Notes: generated by a model from the letters alone, not told the origin. A DNA stretch of 64,000 nt from Ardenticatenaceae bacterium (GCA_020634315.1 JACKBV010000022.1:1-64000); one strand, 5' to 3'. Shown: positions 26,226 to 35,352, numbered from the stretch's first letter. A program made the numbers and translations.

Positions 26226-27830
26226 TTATGGCGCAGATTGGTCGGGGGAAACGGCCGTTTCCCCACCCCCTGACTCATCGACAACTTCCCCATCCGCCGC
26301 TGCCGCAGCCGCTGCCTCTGCTTCTGCTTCTGCCGCCGCAGCTTCACGGGCAGCGGCTTCCCGCTGCGCACGCACATTGGGGTCTTCCAGGTTGGGATTG
26401 TCAAAATTAAAATAGTTATACGCCGCGCGGGCAATTTCACGCAAAATGGGGAATCCGATCTCATTCGACAACCAATCGCTGTTAGGATCGGTTACATATT
26501 CCACAATCACAAAATCCCCGCCCGGCGAAAAAACAATGCCCGCATCCCCTTGTGTCACATAATCCCAACCATGCTTATGCGACACGCGCACATCAGCCGG
26601 CACACCAAAACGAATCAGGTTCCCTTCCTCATTTTGCACCATCAAATCAATCAGTGCCTGGCATTCATCTGGCGTCAGCTCGTTTGGATAAATCGCTAAC
26701 AGGGTTCCCTTTCCCTGTGAGCAATAGTAGATCATCGACAAAAGCGTGCCCATCTCTTCGGCCGTCGTTTGCATTGCCGTATCGGGGCGAGTGACGAGGT
26801 CGGGATCGGTATTGGCGGGCGTGATGTAGGTGCTGGGGCGGCTGGCAACCGGGTTTGCATCATAGGGCAAAGCCATAAAGGTGTTCTGTAAGCCCAACTT
26901 GTGTAATGATGCAGTCAGTTTAGCAGCGCCTTCGTAGGTGTTGTCCTCACCGGCAATCACGTGCAGCAGTAGATTAGCGGCGTAGTTACTGGAGTGAACG
27001 GCCGTATCATACAACAATCCCTGCACATACTCATTGGGTGGCGCGTCCAGCACGCGGTAAGTTTCGAGAAAAATGGCAATCTTCAAAATGCTCAAGCCAG
27101 AAATGGCAACATCGCCATTAACGCTAATCTCCTCTCCCGTAGCCAGATCCATCACAAACACGCTGCCCACACCACTAAACGCCTCAAACTGATCCGCTAT
27201 ATTTTGGGCCAACAACTCCATATTAAAAGGTGGCGCATCCTCATCCACAATGATCAACGAAGCTTCACGCTGATCAGGACGATACAAAGCCGCCTCTACG
27301 TCACCAAGGCTGGCGTCAATATCCGCCACATAGCCCGGCTCACCATACTGAAATGTCGCCGAGCCAACTAATAACTGTGGACCTTTTGCCGGGTTATCCA
27401 GAAAAGAGGCAATCATTTGCAGCCGATCATGTAACAAAGCGCGATCATGCGTTGCCTCTAAGGGAATCTGCACCGGATCCAATGACTGATTAAGGACAAA
27501 CTCAACAAAGCGACGCCATGTCTCCCGTTCATCACGGACAGCTTCCGCTTTCTCGATCATCCCCAAGACATCAATGGTAAAGCCCACATCTTGCGGATTC
27601 AGTTCCAGCCGTTCTTCACGGTAAAAAACTGACACGGGTGTCAGATAATGCTGGCTAATGACATCTGTCGCTTCAGGCACAGACATACTACCGACATCAA
27701 TGCCAGCTATCGTCGTCTTTGGTGGCAGCAGTTGGCTGGCGAGATTAAAGAGAAAAACCTCGTAAGCCAGGTACAAACCGCCAATAATAAAGAAGGTAAT
27801 GGTAAGATACTTTTGTAATGCTTTGAGCAT
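26226..27830 (-). CDS. Membrane-anchored class-A beta-lactamase-like serine hydrolase
   Basis: 534 residues from ATG 27830 (a TTG 24 bases earlier is possible). One N-terminal membrane helix, a VanW/PG-binding-type domain (about 40-110, TIAGIDVGSMSVPEATDVI), then a class-A beta-lactamase fold: SxxK is SILK in GLSILKIAIF, the SDN loop is SSN in HSSNYAANLLL, and the KTG box reads KHG in SHKHGWDYV with a following GDAGIVF. The tail is Ala/Glu-rich. Similar proteins are cell-wall peptidases or inactive relatives; antibiotic resistance is not implied. A paralogue lies immediately upstream on the same strand. Confidence 0.85.
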   Translation of the reverse strand: MLKALQKYLTITFFIIGGLYLAYEVFLFNLASQLLPPKTTIAGIDVGSMSVPEATDVISQHYLTPVSVFYREERLELNPQDVGFTIDVLGMIEKAEAVRDERETWRRFVEFVLNQSLDPVQIPLEATHDRALLHDRLQMIASFLDNPAKGPQLLVGSATFQYGEPGYVADIDASLGDVEAALYRPDQREASLIIVDEDAPPFNMELLAQNIADQFEAFSGVGSVFVMDLATGEEISVNGDVAISGLSILKIAIFLETYRVLDAPPNEYVQGLLYDTAVHSSNYAANLLLHVIAGEDNTYEGAAKLTASLHKLGLQNTFMALPYDANPVASRPSTYITPANTDPDLVTRPDTAMQTTAEEMGTLLSMIYYCSQGKGTLLAIYPNELTPDECQALIDLMVQNEEGNLIRFGVPADVRVSHKHGWDYVTQGDAGIVFSPGGDFVIVEYVTDPNSDWLSNEIGFPILREIARAAYNYFNFDNPNLEDPNVRAQREAAAREAAAAEAEAEAAAAAAADGEVVDESGGGETAVSPDQSAP

Positions 27831-27912
27831 GATCTTTAGTGTAATCGCCGTCAATAATGCGCAACCTGTGCCCCGTTACTGCTAAACGCAGAAGCGAGTC
27901 ACAGCTTACAAG

Positions 27913-28812
27913 CTAATTGATGCGAGAATCATTCAAATAGGGGTTATCAAAGTTAAAGAAATTGTAGGTCGCCAGGGAAATATCGGCTAACAAAGGGGAA
28001 CTGATGACCCATTCCAGCCAATCGGGTTTATACAAAAACTCAACAAGCACATAATCTCCAGCCGGAGAAAAGATGATGCCTGCGTCTCCATGTGTATCGC
28101 TAATCCAGCCGTGCCGATGCGCAACAGGCGTTTCCGGCGGTACACCTTCTTCTATCAAACTATCCGTCTTGTTTTGCAGCATATAGTCGAGCATGCTTTG
28201 GCATTCGCCGGGCGTGATTTGCTCTGAGTAGACAGCCAACAGTGCCCCGCCCTGTCCTTTAGCGCAGTAATAAATGGCGGATAGGAGCAGCCCTATATCT
28301 TCTGCCGTTGTCTGCATCATGGGGTCTGGCCGCGTCAGGACAGTGTCCGCGCTGTTCGCCGGTGTTTCGGGCGTGCGTATACCGGCAACAGCACCAGCAT
28401 CATACGGAGCAACCATAAATGTGTTTTGCAGGCCCAAATTTTGCATCATCTCGGTCACTAATTGTGCGCCCAGGTATGGGTTTTCTTGCCCGGCAATCAC
28501 ATTCAACAGTTCATTGGCGCTGGTGTGATCTGGTCGCGTTACCAGTGTATCGGAAATGAGTTGGCGCTGGCGCAGCGTTGGCACGCGGTCAAATACTTGA
28601 TACGCCTCCAAAACAATCGGGACTTTCATGATGTCCATACCCGACATGGGCACAGCGGCATTAATGGAAACTTCTTCTCCGGTTTGCAGATCAAGAATGA
28701 AGATACTGGCAATACCACCTGTATCTTGCTCAAACTCTTGTAAATGGTTGGAAAGCAAACGGGCAAGCAGATTGATATTCGGCCGCTCCGGCAGCACCGG
28801 ATCGACAACCAA
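27913..28812 (-). CDS. Beta-lactamase-like hydrolase, C-terminal part of frameshifted gene
   Basis: This frame carries the catalytic half of a paralogue of the 26226 gene: SGMDIMKVPIVLEAY (SxxK), TSANELLNVIAG, and AHRHGWISDTHGDAGIIFSPAGDYVLVEF. The open frame itself continues upstream, without a start codon, to about 28903 (FADIEAALYRPSNREARL...), where it should join the N-terminal part at 28877-29401. The annotated start at 28812 is only the first start-like codon. One extra base near 28903 separates the halves. Intact length would be about 495 residues. Confidence 0.72.
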   Translation of the reverse strand: MVVDPVLPERPNINLLARLLSNHLQEFEQDTGGIASIFILDLQTGEEVSINAAVPMSGMDIMKVPIVLEAYQVFDRVPTLRQRQLISDTLVTRPDHTSANELLNVIAGQENPYLGAQLVTEMMQNLGLQNTFMVAPYDAGAVAGIRTPETPANSADTVLTRPDPMMQTTAEDIGLLLSAIYYCAKGQGGALLAVYSEQITPGECQSMLDYMLQNKTDSLIEEGVPPETPVAHRHGWISDTHGDAGIIFSPAGDYVLVEFLYKPDWLEWVISSPLLADISLATYNFFNFDNPYLNDSRIN

Positions 28813-28876
28813 ACGTGCCTCGCGGTTGCTGGGGCGGTAAAGCGCCGCTTCAATATCGGCAAAACTGGCTTCTTTG

Positions 28877-29401
28877 TTAATGGTTGTGCCAGATACGCCA
28901 TACTTGAAAGCTCAACGTTCCAGGAATCGGCTGCGGCGGCTGTGGCGATTGATCCACAATCACGGAAATACGGTCAAGCACATCAGCCAGCGCTTCTCGT
29001 TTATGGGTTGCCCGCAGTGGCACCGGCTGCACTTCCACCGGACGCCCCCAAAGATAGCCCCAAAAACCAGCCCAGAAATCTTGCTGGCTGCGTTGGTAGT
29101 CAGCCTCGTTGAGCATGGTTTCCATATCAAGTGTGAACTCAGCTTCTGTGGGGCTAACTTCAAATGAATCTTCGCCGTAATAGAGCACTACCGGGGCATT
29201 GATGTAGCGATTGGTGATGATTTCGCTTGCTTCTTCGGGTGTCCGCCCACCTACATCCACAGCGGCAATGGTTAATCCGGTGGGGAAATAGCTGCGAGAA
29301 CCCGCATATTGGTATAGCTGCACAATTAAGAAGATGGCTCCGGCAACCATAATGGAGACGGTAAGCCATTGTCCGAGGCCAGGGGTTGTGTTTCTGTTCA
29401 T
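28877..29401 (-). CDS. Beta-lactamase-like hydrolase, N-terminal part of frameshifted gene
   Basis: 174 residues, start MNRNTTPG with AGGAAA upstream. It has one membrane helix (WLTVSIMVAGAIFLIVQLY) and the VanW/PG-binding-like domain (LTIAAVDVGGRTPEEASEII). Translation runs correctly to GTLSFQ and then leaves the frame (VWRIWHNH, stop). Removing one base near 28903 restores FQYGVSGTTINKEASFADIEAALY, matching the same place in the intact paralogue (FQYGEPGYVADIDASLGDVEAALY). It is either a real disruption or a base-calling error. Confidence 0.75.
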   Translation of the reverse strand: MNRNTTPGLGQWLTVSIMVAGAIFLIVQLYQYAGSRSYFPTGLTIAAVDVGGRTPEEASEIITNRYINAPVVLYYGEDSFEVSPTEAEFTLDMETMLNEADYQRSQQDFWAGFWGYLWGRPVEVQPVPLRATHKREALADVLDRISVIVDQSPQPPQPIPGTLSFQVWRIWHNH

Positions 29402-29453
29402 CAGATTTTCCTGACAATAATGACCTGATTCGGTAAGGTTTTTCCCTTAATAA

Positions 29454-30017
29454 TCAGTCAATTTCGGTTTGAAGGTTTTGCCGGTTTACGGCTTGGCTTT
29501 GCGCAGATTGCATGGAAACGGCCGTTTCTATTGCCGCACGCATAAACGGAAACAACTCCGGCAGCGCATCGACAGCAAACCAATCCGCAGCAATAATTTC
29601 CGGGCTAAGCTTCATTTCACCCGGATGAAGATGGATAGCAAAAGCAATGGTAATGTGTGTCGGGTATGGGTCGCGGGAAATGTGCAATACAGGGCCAAGA
29701 TCGGCCGTTAATCCAACTTCCTCGCGCAGTTCACGCAGCACACCGACTGATGGGTCTTCGCCACGATTTAACCAGCCCCCCGGCAAACCCCAGGGAACGT
29801 GTGGGTGAAACACATGGCGCAGCAACAACACCCGCTGCTGGTCATCCAGGGCAACGGCCGTTACCCCCACCCGATGTCGTGGGACAACCAGATAGATACC
29901 CAGGTACATCAACCAATTCATAAAAGGCAAACGCACCAGGCGTGCCATTTGCTGCTTCCAAAATACAGGTATAGACATGACCAAAAGTGCCAGGCTCATT
30001 TGCCTGGCAACCTCCAT
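29454..30017 (-). CDS. Nudix hydrolase
   Basis: 187 residues as drawn; ATG at 29999 (MSLALLVM) is an alternative with GGAGG eleven bases before it. The Nudix box is GGWLNRGEDPSVGVLRELREEVGL, with all Glu and Arg positions present (GX5EX7REUXEEXGU). An N-terminal hydrophobic stretch (MNWLMYLGIYLVV) may associate with the membrane. It hydrolyses nucleoside diphosphates linked to another group; the substrate is not readable. Monocistronic by position. Confidence 0.92.
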   Translation of the reverse strand: MEVARQMSLALLVMSIPVFWKQQMARLVRLPFMNWLMYLGIYLVVPRHRVGVTAVALDDQQRVLLLRHVFHPHVPWGLPGGWLNRGEDPSVGVLRELREEVGLTADLGPVLHISRDPYPTHITIAFAIHLHPGEMKLSPEIIAADWFAVDALPELFPFMRAAIETAVSMQSAQSQAVNRQNLQTEID

Positions 30018-30194
30018 TCAATACAACAAGCCAGTATAGCAAAAACAAGTGCAGAGGCTAAATTCATCGTTTTTGTTCAACATGACCAGAGGTAGAAGGG
30101 AAACGGCCGTTCAGCCCATTCTCATATTACCCTATGCAACTTTCACTACCTCAGCCCGTATAGTCAGCAGAAAAATAGTATGGAGGTCAAAACC

Positions 30195-30620
30195 ATGTCT
30201 GAAGGTAGACTTACACGGAGCGAAACAGACAAAATTATAGCAGGTGTTTGCGGCGGATTGGCCGATTATCTAGGTGTTGATTCCGTCCTTGTCCGGCTGG
30301 CCTTTGTTGTCCTCCTCTTTGCCAGTGGCATCGGCTTTCCCATCTATCTCATTTTATGGGTCATCATGCCACGGGCCGATACCGTCAACCAACCTAATTC
30401 TGAAATCATTCAGAAAAACATCGAAGAAATGGGAAACACAGTCACAGGCAGTATCAATCGCGCTGGCCGACCGGGAACCGTCGGCGTCATTTTCATTCTG
30501 CTCGGTATTTATTTCCTGTTTAATCAACTAGGTTGGCTTAACTGGGTTCACGGTGGGATTCTCTGGCCGATCATCATTATCGGACTCGGCGCTTATTTAC
30601 TTGTTCGTCGCAGCCAATAA
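30195..30620 (+). CDS. PspC-domain membrane protein
   Basis: 141 residues from ATG 30195, nine bases after GGAGG; the ATG at 30180 is upstream of that site and rejected. The PspC domain is in the first 65 residues: RLTRSETDKIIAGVCGGLADYLGVDSVLVRLAFVV, then a membrane helix and LILWVIMPRAD. A second membrane hairpin follows near the C-terminus (VGVIFILLGIYFLF, WPIIIIGLGAYLLV). PspC proteins respond to envelope stress. The bidirectional terminator after it is shared with the two-component operon. Confidence 0.93.
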   Translation: MSEGRLTRSETDKIIAGVCGGLADYLGVDSVLVRLAFVVLLFASGIGFPIYLILWVIMPRADTVNQPNSEIIQKNIEEMGNTVTGSINRAGRPGTVGVIFILLGIYFLFNQLGWLNWVHGGILWPIIIIGLGAYLLVRRSQ

Positions 30621-30624
30621 CCCC

Positions 30625-30664
30625 AAAACAGGGATTTGCACATTGTGCGAATCCCTGTTTTTTA
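30625..30664. terminator. Bidirectional intrinsic terminator
   Basis: AAAACAGGGATT (from 30625) pairs with AATCCCTGTTTT across a GCACATTGTGC top. T-runs are present on both strands, serving the PspC gene and the convergent histidine kinase gene. Confidence 0.9.
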
Positions 30665-32125
30665 TCGCCGCCGCAAAGCGCGAAGAGTGGGACGTGTAAT
30701 TGTTGTCGCGGTATCGGCCGTTTCCGCTTCATAATCGGCCGTGTCTTCTATCGGCTTCCGTGCTGGCAGCGAAACAGTGAAAGTCGTGCCTTCGCCAACC
30801 GTACTTTCCACCTTAATCCAGCCCCCATGCGCCGTAGCAATCCATTTGGCAATAGCCAACCCCAACCCGGAGCCGCCCTGCGCCCGGCTGCGAGCCTTAT
30901 CCACCCGATAAAATCGCTCAAAAATATGCGGAATATCTTGCGCCGGAATCCCCACACCCGTGTCACTCACCTGCAACTTAGCCCAACCATCTGTACGGGA
31001 CAAGCTCAAAGAGACAGCGCCACCCGCCGGTGTATATTTGATGGCATTATCCACCAAAATAAGCAGCAATTGTTTAAGTCTGTCGGCATCCCCCAATACA
31101 GATACCTGGTCAATCTCCGTTACCGTCACCGTCACGGCACCTTGCAAACGGCTCACCTGGCGGTACACCTCGAACAAGGTGTTGTCTAAAGCCACTGGCC
31201 GTCGATCCAATGGCAAACCACCAGAATCGGCTCGCGCCAACAACAGCAAATCACCAATCAGGCGCGTCATGCGCTCCAATTCATCCTGAATGACATCCAT
31301 GGATTCCGGATCTGCGACACCCATATGCCGCATCAAATCCAAATTACCGCGAATCGTCGTCAGCGGTGTGCGCAGCTCATGGGAAACATCGGCCAACAAC
31401 CGCTGCTGCGCTTGAAAAAGGTGCTCTATCTGTTCAAGCGTCTGGTTTAACGCATGCGCCAAATCACCAAACTCATCGTTGCGCCCCGGATCAGGAACAC
31501 GGCGGCTCAAATCATCGGCATGCGTAATCTGCCGCGCCACCGCCGCAATATCATCCAATGGCTTAAACAAGCTGGGTGTCACCCATACCGCCAAAAACAA
31601 AGATGCCGTAGCCGCGCCAAACCCAATCAGCAAAGCAATGATCAGCGAACGGTTAAAATCATCGTAGGTATCCAGCAAACGTCCCACTTGCAGATAACCA
31701 ATAATGGCTGAATCTTCCTCATCAGTCAGGGAAAGAGGGACGGTGAGAACGCGCAGCATCGAATCACTATGCTGCACCAAATTGAACTTTTTCTCATCGC
31801 CACGGCCGTCTGGGTCGAGAATAACATCAACACCAATCAAATTACTGGAACGGGCAACAATCTCCCCCTGCACATTAATGGCAATCATGAAAATCGTGGC
31901 CGTCTTGAAATTCGCCAAATCTTCTGGCACGGCCAGACGAGCCATATCGCGTGGGCCTTGCATGGGCACTTCCGCACGCACTTGCGACACAATCGCCTCC
32001 AACTCACCATCGGTCTGCATCAAAATGCGGTTAAGTGGCAAAAAATACACTAACAGCGCCACCAACAAAAAGGCTGTGGTGAAAATAGACGTATAGATGA
32101 GCAGGAGGCGATTTTGAACAGACAA
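30662..32125 (-). CDS. Sensor histidine kinase (HAMP, HisKA, HATPase)
   Basis: 487 residues, begins at TTG two bases after the regulator stop. N-terminal membrane helix, extracytoplasmic sensor loop (about 35-155), second membrane helix, HAMP (about 180-235), HisKA with intact phospho-acceptor in LLADVSHELRTPLTTIRGNLDL, then ATPase boxes LVDNAIKYTPAGG, VSDTGVGIPAQDIPHIFERFYR and GSGLGLAIAKWI. It would phosphorylate the OmpR-type regulator encoded just upstream in the same operon. The signal is unknown; in contrast with the kinase-like protein at 21905, all catalytic boxes look normal. Confidence 0.95.
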   Translation of the reverse strand: MSVQNRLLLIYTSIFTTAFLLVALLVYFLPLNRILMQTDGELEAIVSQVRAEVPMQGPRDMARLAVPEDLANFKTATIFMIAINVQGEIVARSSNLIGVDVILDPDGRGDEKKFNLVQHSDSMLRVLTVPLSLTDEEDSAIIGYLQVGRLLDTYDDFNRSLIIALLIGFGAATASLFLAVWVTPSLFKPLDDIAAVARQITHADDLSRRVPDPGRNDEFGDLAHALNQTLEQIEHLFQAQQRLLADVSHELRTPLTTIRGNLDLMRHMGVADPESMDVIQDELERMTRLIGDLLLLARADSGGLPLDRRPVALDNTLFEVYRQVSRLQGAVTVTVTEIDQVSVLGDADRLKQLLLILVDNAIKYTPAGGAVSLSLSRTDGWAKLQVSDTGVGIPAQDIPHIFERFYRVDKARSRAQGGSGLGLAIAKWIATAHGGWIKVESTVGEGTTFTVSLPARKPIEDTADYEAETADTATTITRPTLRALRRR

Positions 32126-32127
32126 AC

Positions 32128-32808
32128 TTATGACTCTTCGCGCAGCACGTAGCCAATGCCGCGAACAGTGTGAATCAGGCGAGGCATGCCATTCTTCTCA
32201 GTTTTCTGGCGCAGGTAACGAACATACACTTCAATAATGTTGCTTTCGCCACCAAAATCATAATTCCAGACTCGATCAAAGATCACTTCGCGTGTCAGCA
32301 CCTGGCGCGGGTGGCGCATGAACAGCTCTAACAGTTCATACTCTTTCGCTGTCAGGTCAAACACATGTTCACTACGCTGTCCCTGGCGCGTTCCCGTGTC
32401 CAGTTCCAAATCCCCAAACCGATACACTTGGGGCTGCGATGGTTGAGCGCGGCGCAACAAAGCACGCACGCGGGCCAGCAATTCATTAAACGCAAAGGGC
32501 TTGACCAGATAATCATCTGCGCCAGCGTCGAGGCCAGCAACCCGATCTTCGACAGCTTCTTTGGCTGTTAGCATGAGGATGGGCACATCGCCACCAGCAC
32601 GCAGGCGGCGGCATACTTCCAGCCCGTCAATTTCGCCGGGCAGCATGACATCAAGCAAAACCAGGTCTGGGGGGTTTTCGCGTGCCAGATCGAGGCCAGT
32701 AACGCCATCGGGAGCGACATCAACACGATACCCTTCAAAGCTTAATCCGCGTTGGAGGAATTGGCGGATGCGTTCTTCATCTTCAACAACTAAAATTTTC
32801 GTTGACAT
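32128..32808 (-). CDS. OmpR-family response regulator
   Basis: 226 residues, preceded by GGAGATAAG. Receiver domain: acidic pair EDEER near residue 10, phospho-Asp in LVLLDVMLPGEIDGLEV, LTAKEAVEDR, and the switch Lys in YLVKPFAFNELLARV. A winged helix-turn-helix follows (LTAKEYELLELFMRHPRQVLTREVIFDRVWNYDFGGESNIIEVYVRYLRQKTEK). First gene of a two-gene operon with the sensor kinase. DNA targets are unknown. Confidence 0.96.
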   Translation of the reverse strand: MSTKILVVEDEERIRQFLQRGLSFEGYRVDVAPDGVTGLDLARENPPDLVLLDVMLPGEIDGLEVCRRLRAGGDVPILMLTAKEAVEDRVAGLDAGADDYLVKPFAFNELLARVRALLRRAQPSQPQVYRFGDLELDTGTRQGQRSEHVFDLTAKEYELLELFMRHPRQVLTREVIFDRVWNYDFGGESNIIEVYVRYLRQKTEKNGMPRLIHTVRGIGYVLREES

Positions 32809-32991
32809 GGCTTATCTCCATTTTATTAGTAAAGGCAAATCCCCTTTCGAGGATTATAGTATGGCATTTTGCAGGTGCAATTATGTTTGCCACGATTGAT
32901 GCATTGCCGATACGGCCGTTTTCCTTAATTTGCCGTATGTTACAATACGATTATTGGAATCAACTTAGATTATACGAAAAAGGAGCAAAAC

Positions 32992-33300
32992 ATGTTTATT
33001 GTTCACGTGTTTGTTCATGTTAAGCCAGATCAGGTTGAAGCGTTTAAGGAGGCATCCCTGGCTAACGCCCGCAACAGCGTGCAAGAACCAGGAATCGCAC
33101 GTTTTGACGTGATTCAGCAGCAAGATGATCCCACGCGATTTGTATTAGTTGAGGTTTACCGCACAGCGGACGATCCGGCCAGGCATAAGGAAACGGCGCA
33201 TTACGCCGCCTGGCGCGACACGGTTGTCGATATGATGGCCGAGCCACGCACCAGCATCAAGTACACAAACGTGTTTCCCGATGAAAATGGATGGGATTGA
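32992..33300 (+). CDS. LsrG-like antibiotic-biosynthesis-monooxygenase-fold protein
   Basis: 102 residues, one ABM (ferredoxin-like) domain. VFVHVKPDQVEAFKEASLANARNSVQEPGIARFDVIQQQDDPTRFVLVEVYR is close in pattern to LsrG, which isomerises phospho-AI-2, and the His in HKETAHYAAW is conserved in that group. It may therefore process a small hydroxy-ketone or protect against one rather than make antibiotics. An AAAGGAGC site lies before the ATG. The stop overlaps the start of the alcohol dehydrogenase by one base (TGATG), so the two are an operon. Confidence 0.85.
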   Translation: MFIVHVFVHVKPDQVEAFKEASLANARNSVQEPGIARFDVIQQQDDPTRFVLVEVYRTADDPARHKETAHYAAWRDTVVDMMAEPRTSIKYTNVFPDENGWD

Positions 33301-34457
33301 TGTCACGCTTTGAATTTGCAACGGCAACTCGCATTATTTTTGGCAAAGGAACGCTTAAGGAAGCAGCAGCGATAGCCGCCGCTTGGGGGCAGCACGCCTT
33401 GGTGGTAACAGGGCTGGATGGTGAGCGAACACGGCCGTTTCTCGACCAACTCGCCGCGCAGAACATCACCGTCTCTCTCTTTACCGTGACGGGCGAACCA
33501 ACCGTGGCAACGGCCGTTTCCGGCGTACAACAAGCACAAGCCAACACCTGCGACCTCGTGATCAGCATTGGCGGCGGCAGCGCCATCGACACCGGCAAAG
33601 CCATTGCCGGTCTGGCAACCAATCCGGGCGATCCCCTCGATTACCTGGAAGTCGTCGGCCTGGGACGGCCGCTAACACAGCCACCACTCCCCTTCATCGC
33701 CATCCCCACCACCGCCGGTACCGGCGCAGAAGTCACACGGAATGCCGTTCTCGGCGTGCCAGAGCACCACGTCAAAGTCAGTTTGCGCAGCCCCCTGCTG
33801 CTGCCACGCCTGGCTATCGTCGATCCCGAACTAACCTACACCATGCCCCCGTCTGTCACCGCCAGCACCGGCCTCGATGCTCTGGTACAAGTCATGGAGC
33901 CATTCGTCACACACCAGGCCAATCCGCTCACCGACGCCCTTTGCCGCGAGGGTTTGCAGCGAGCGGCTCGCGCCCTGCGCCGTGCCTATCACGACGGCAG
34001 CGACGAAGAAGCTCGCGAGGATATGGCTTTGGTCAGCCTCTTTGGCGGGCTGGCATTGGCTAATGCCAAACTGGGAGCCGTGCATGGCTTCGCTGGCCCA
34101 CTGGGCGGCATGTTCCCTGCGCCACACGGCATTGTCTGTGCGCGGCTGCTGCCCTATGTCATGGAAACAAACGTGCAGGCGTTACAGTCACGCGCCCCCA
34201 GCCATCCTGCCTGTGCCCGCTATGATGAAGTGGCGCGGCTGTTGACCGGGAATGAAGGGGCAACGGCCGTTGACGGTGTAACCTGGATTCACGAACTTTG
34301 CGCCGACCTGAATGTGCCATCATTGGCTCAATTTGGCGTGACACCCGCCGACTTTCCGGCAATTGTCGCCCAGGCACAAAAGGCCAGCAGCATGAAAGGC
34401 AATCCCATCTCGCTAACCGACGCCGAATTAACCGACATTTTGCACAAAGCATTATGA
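33300..34457 (+). CDS. Iron-containing alcohol dehydrogenase family protein
   Basis: 385 residues from ATG 33300. The N-terminal Rossmann-like part has GGGSAIDTGKAIAGL and PTTAGTGAEVTRNAV. Metal ligands in the second half: Asp in TGLDALVQVME, with Gln where many members have His, then His in GAVHGFAGPLGGMFPAPHGIVCA (both His present). The Gln form occurs in a subset of this superfamily, so activity is likely but the metal may differ. It acts on an aldehyde or alcohol with NAD(P). It is translationally coupled to the LsrG-like gene, so the two may handle one metabolite. Confidence 0.92.
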   Translation: MSRFEFATATRIIFGKGTLKEAAAIAAAWGQHALVVTGLDGERTRPFLDQLAAQNITVSLFTVTGEPTVATAVSGVQQAQANTCDLVISIGGGSAIDTGKAIAGLATNPGDPLDYLEVVGLGRPLTQPPLPFIAIPTTAGTGAEVTRNAVLGVPEHHVKVSLRSPLLLPRLAIVDPELTYTMPPSVTASTGLDALVQVMEPFVTHQANPLTDALCREGLQRAARALRRAYHDGSDEEAREDMALVSLFGGLALANAKLGAVHGFAGPLGGMFPAPHGIVCARLLPYVMETNVQALQSRAPSHPACARYDEVARLLTGNEGATAVDGVTWIHELCADLNVPSLAQFGVTPADFPAIVAQAQKASSMKGNPISLTDAELTDILHKAL

Positions 34458-34533
34458 TTTTGTCACCTTTGCGCAGCTCTCTGCATCTAAGCGAGTGTAG
34501 GACACAAACACAAATTTATGTGGAGGCTGGAAA

Positions 34534-34731
34534 ATGACCAAGAATATGGGTTCAGTAGATCGGATTGTACGAATTGTTGTTGCGCTTATCCTGTTGGCTC
34601 TGATCCTGACTGGTACGGTTACAGGTGTGCTGGCTGTGATATTTGGCATACTTGCGGCTGTTTTCGTTGTCACGAGCGTAGTAAGCTTTTGCCCACTTTA
34701 TTTACCATTCAAACTATCAACACGTAAGTAA
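34534..34731 (+). CDS. DUF2892 membrane protein (YgaP-type inner membrane domain)
   Basis: A 65-residue protein with GGAGG before the ATG. Sequence MTKNMGSVDRIVRIVVALIL, two membrane helices and the terminal VVSFCPLYLPF are typical of DUF2892, the membrane part of YgaP rhodaneses. Its Cys may take part in sulfur handling. A rhodanese lipoprotein gene lies 160 bp downstream, so the two functions of YgaP appear here as two genes, though a terminator separates them. Confidence 0.9.
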   Translation: MTKNMGSVDRIVRIVVALILLALILTGTVTGVLAVIFGILAAVFVVTSVVSFCPLYLPFKLSTRK

Positions 34732-34787
34732 TAACCTGACTTTCAATTGGGTTTTCTCACTATTTCCATCTGTTATCCTCCTTGTAA

Positions 34788-34816
34788 ACAGGTTGGCTTC
34801 ATCTCCAACCTGTTTT
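34788..34816 (+). terminator. Intrinsic terminator after the DUF2892 gene
   Basis: ACAGGTTGG (34788-34796) pairs with CCAACCTGT (34805-34813), followed by T residues. Confidence 0.88.
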
Positions 34817-34893
34817 TCTTGTTAGAAAAGTTGTCCAGGCGCTACTTATCTGGATAAGCTTGTTGCATAAACCATTTTTGAGGGAAAACAATT

Positions 34894-35352
34894 ATGACAA
34901 AACAAAAAGTATTACTTGTCCTGTTGATTTTGGTGTTGGCTTTGGCTGCCTGTGGTGGTGGCACGGAAACGGCCGTACCCGCCGCCGATGTCGCTCCCGT
35001 AGCCGTAGCCGATACCGCATCCACCAGCGAAGAACTCAACCTGCCCCCCACCGTTGACGTCGCCACCGTCGCCAGCGTCAAAGACCGTGATGATGTCTTC
35101 GTCATCGACGTGCGCGAACAATACGAATATGACGAAAAGCACATTCCCGGCGTCACCTTGATCCCCTTGGGCACCCTACCCGACAATCTCAGCGAAATCC
35201 CCACCGACAAAACCGTTATCGTCACCTGCCGCAGCGGCAACCGCAGTGGTCAGGCTGTCGATTTCTTGCGCCAACAAGGCTTCACCAATGTTCACAACAT
35301 GGAAGGCGGAATCGTCGCCTGGGAACAAGCCGGATACAGCGTAGAACAATAA
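34894..35352 (+). CDS. Rhodanese-domain lipoprotein
   Basis: 152 residues. A lipoprotein signal ends in the lipobox LALAAC (Cys about 20), so the mature protein is lipid-anchored outside the membrane. After a 30-residue low-complexity linker, one rhodanese domain follows: VFVIDVREQYEYDEKHIPGVTLIPLG and the active-site loop VTCRSGNRSGQAVDFL with the persulfide-forming Cys. It transfers sulfane sulfur or acts as a thiol acceptor. Together with the preceding DUF2892 protein it may substitute for a fused YgaP. Confidence 0.93.
   Translation: MTKQKVLLVLLILVLALAACGGGTETAVPAADVAPVAVADTASTSEELNLPPTVDVATVASVKDRDDVFVIDVREQYEYDEKHIPGVTLIPLGTLPDNLSEIPTDKTVIVTCRSGNRSGQAVDFLRQQGFTNVHNMEGGIVAWEQAGYSVEQ

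Noticed and set aside
26226..27830. Antibiotic-resistance beta-lactamase
   Set aside because: The fold is class-A-like, but a wall-binding domain, altered SDN and KTG boxes and an Ala/Glu tail favour a wall-related protein; resistance cannot be claimed.
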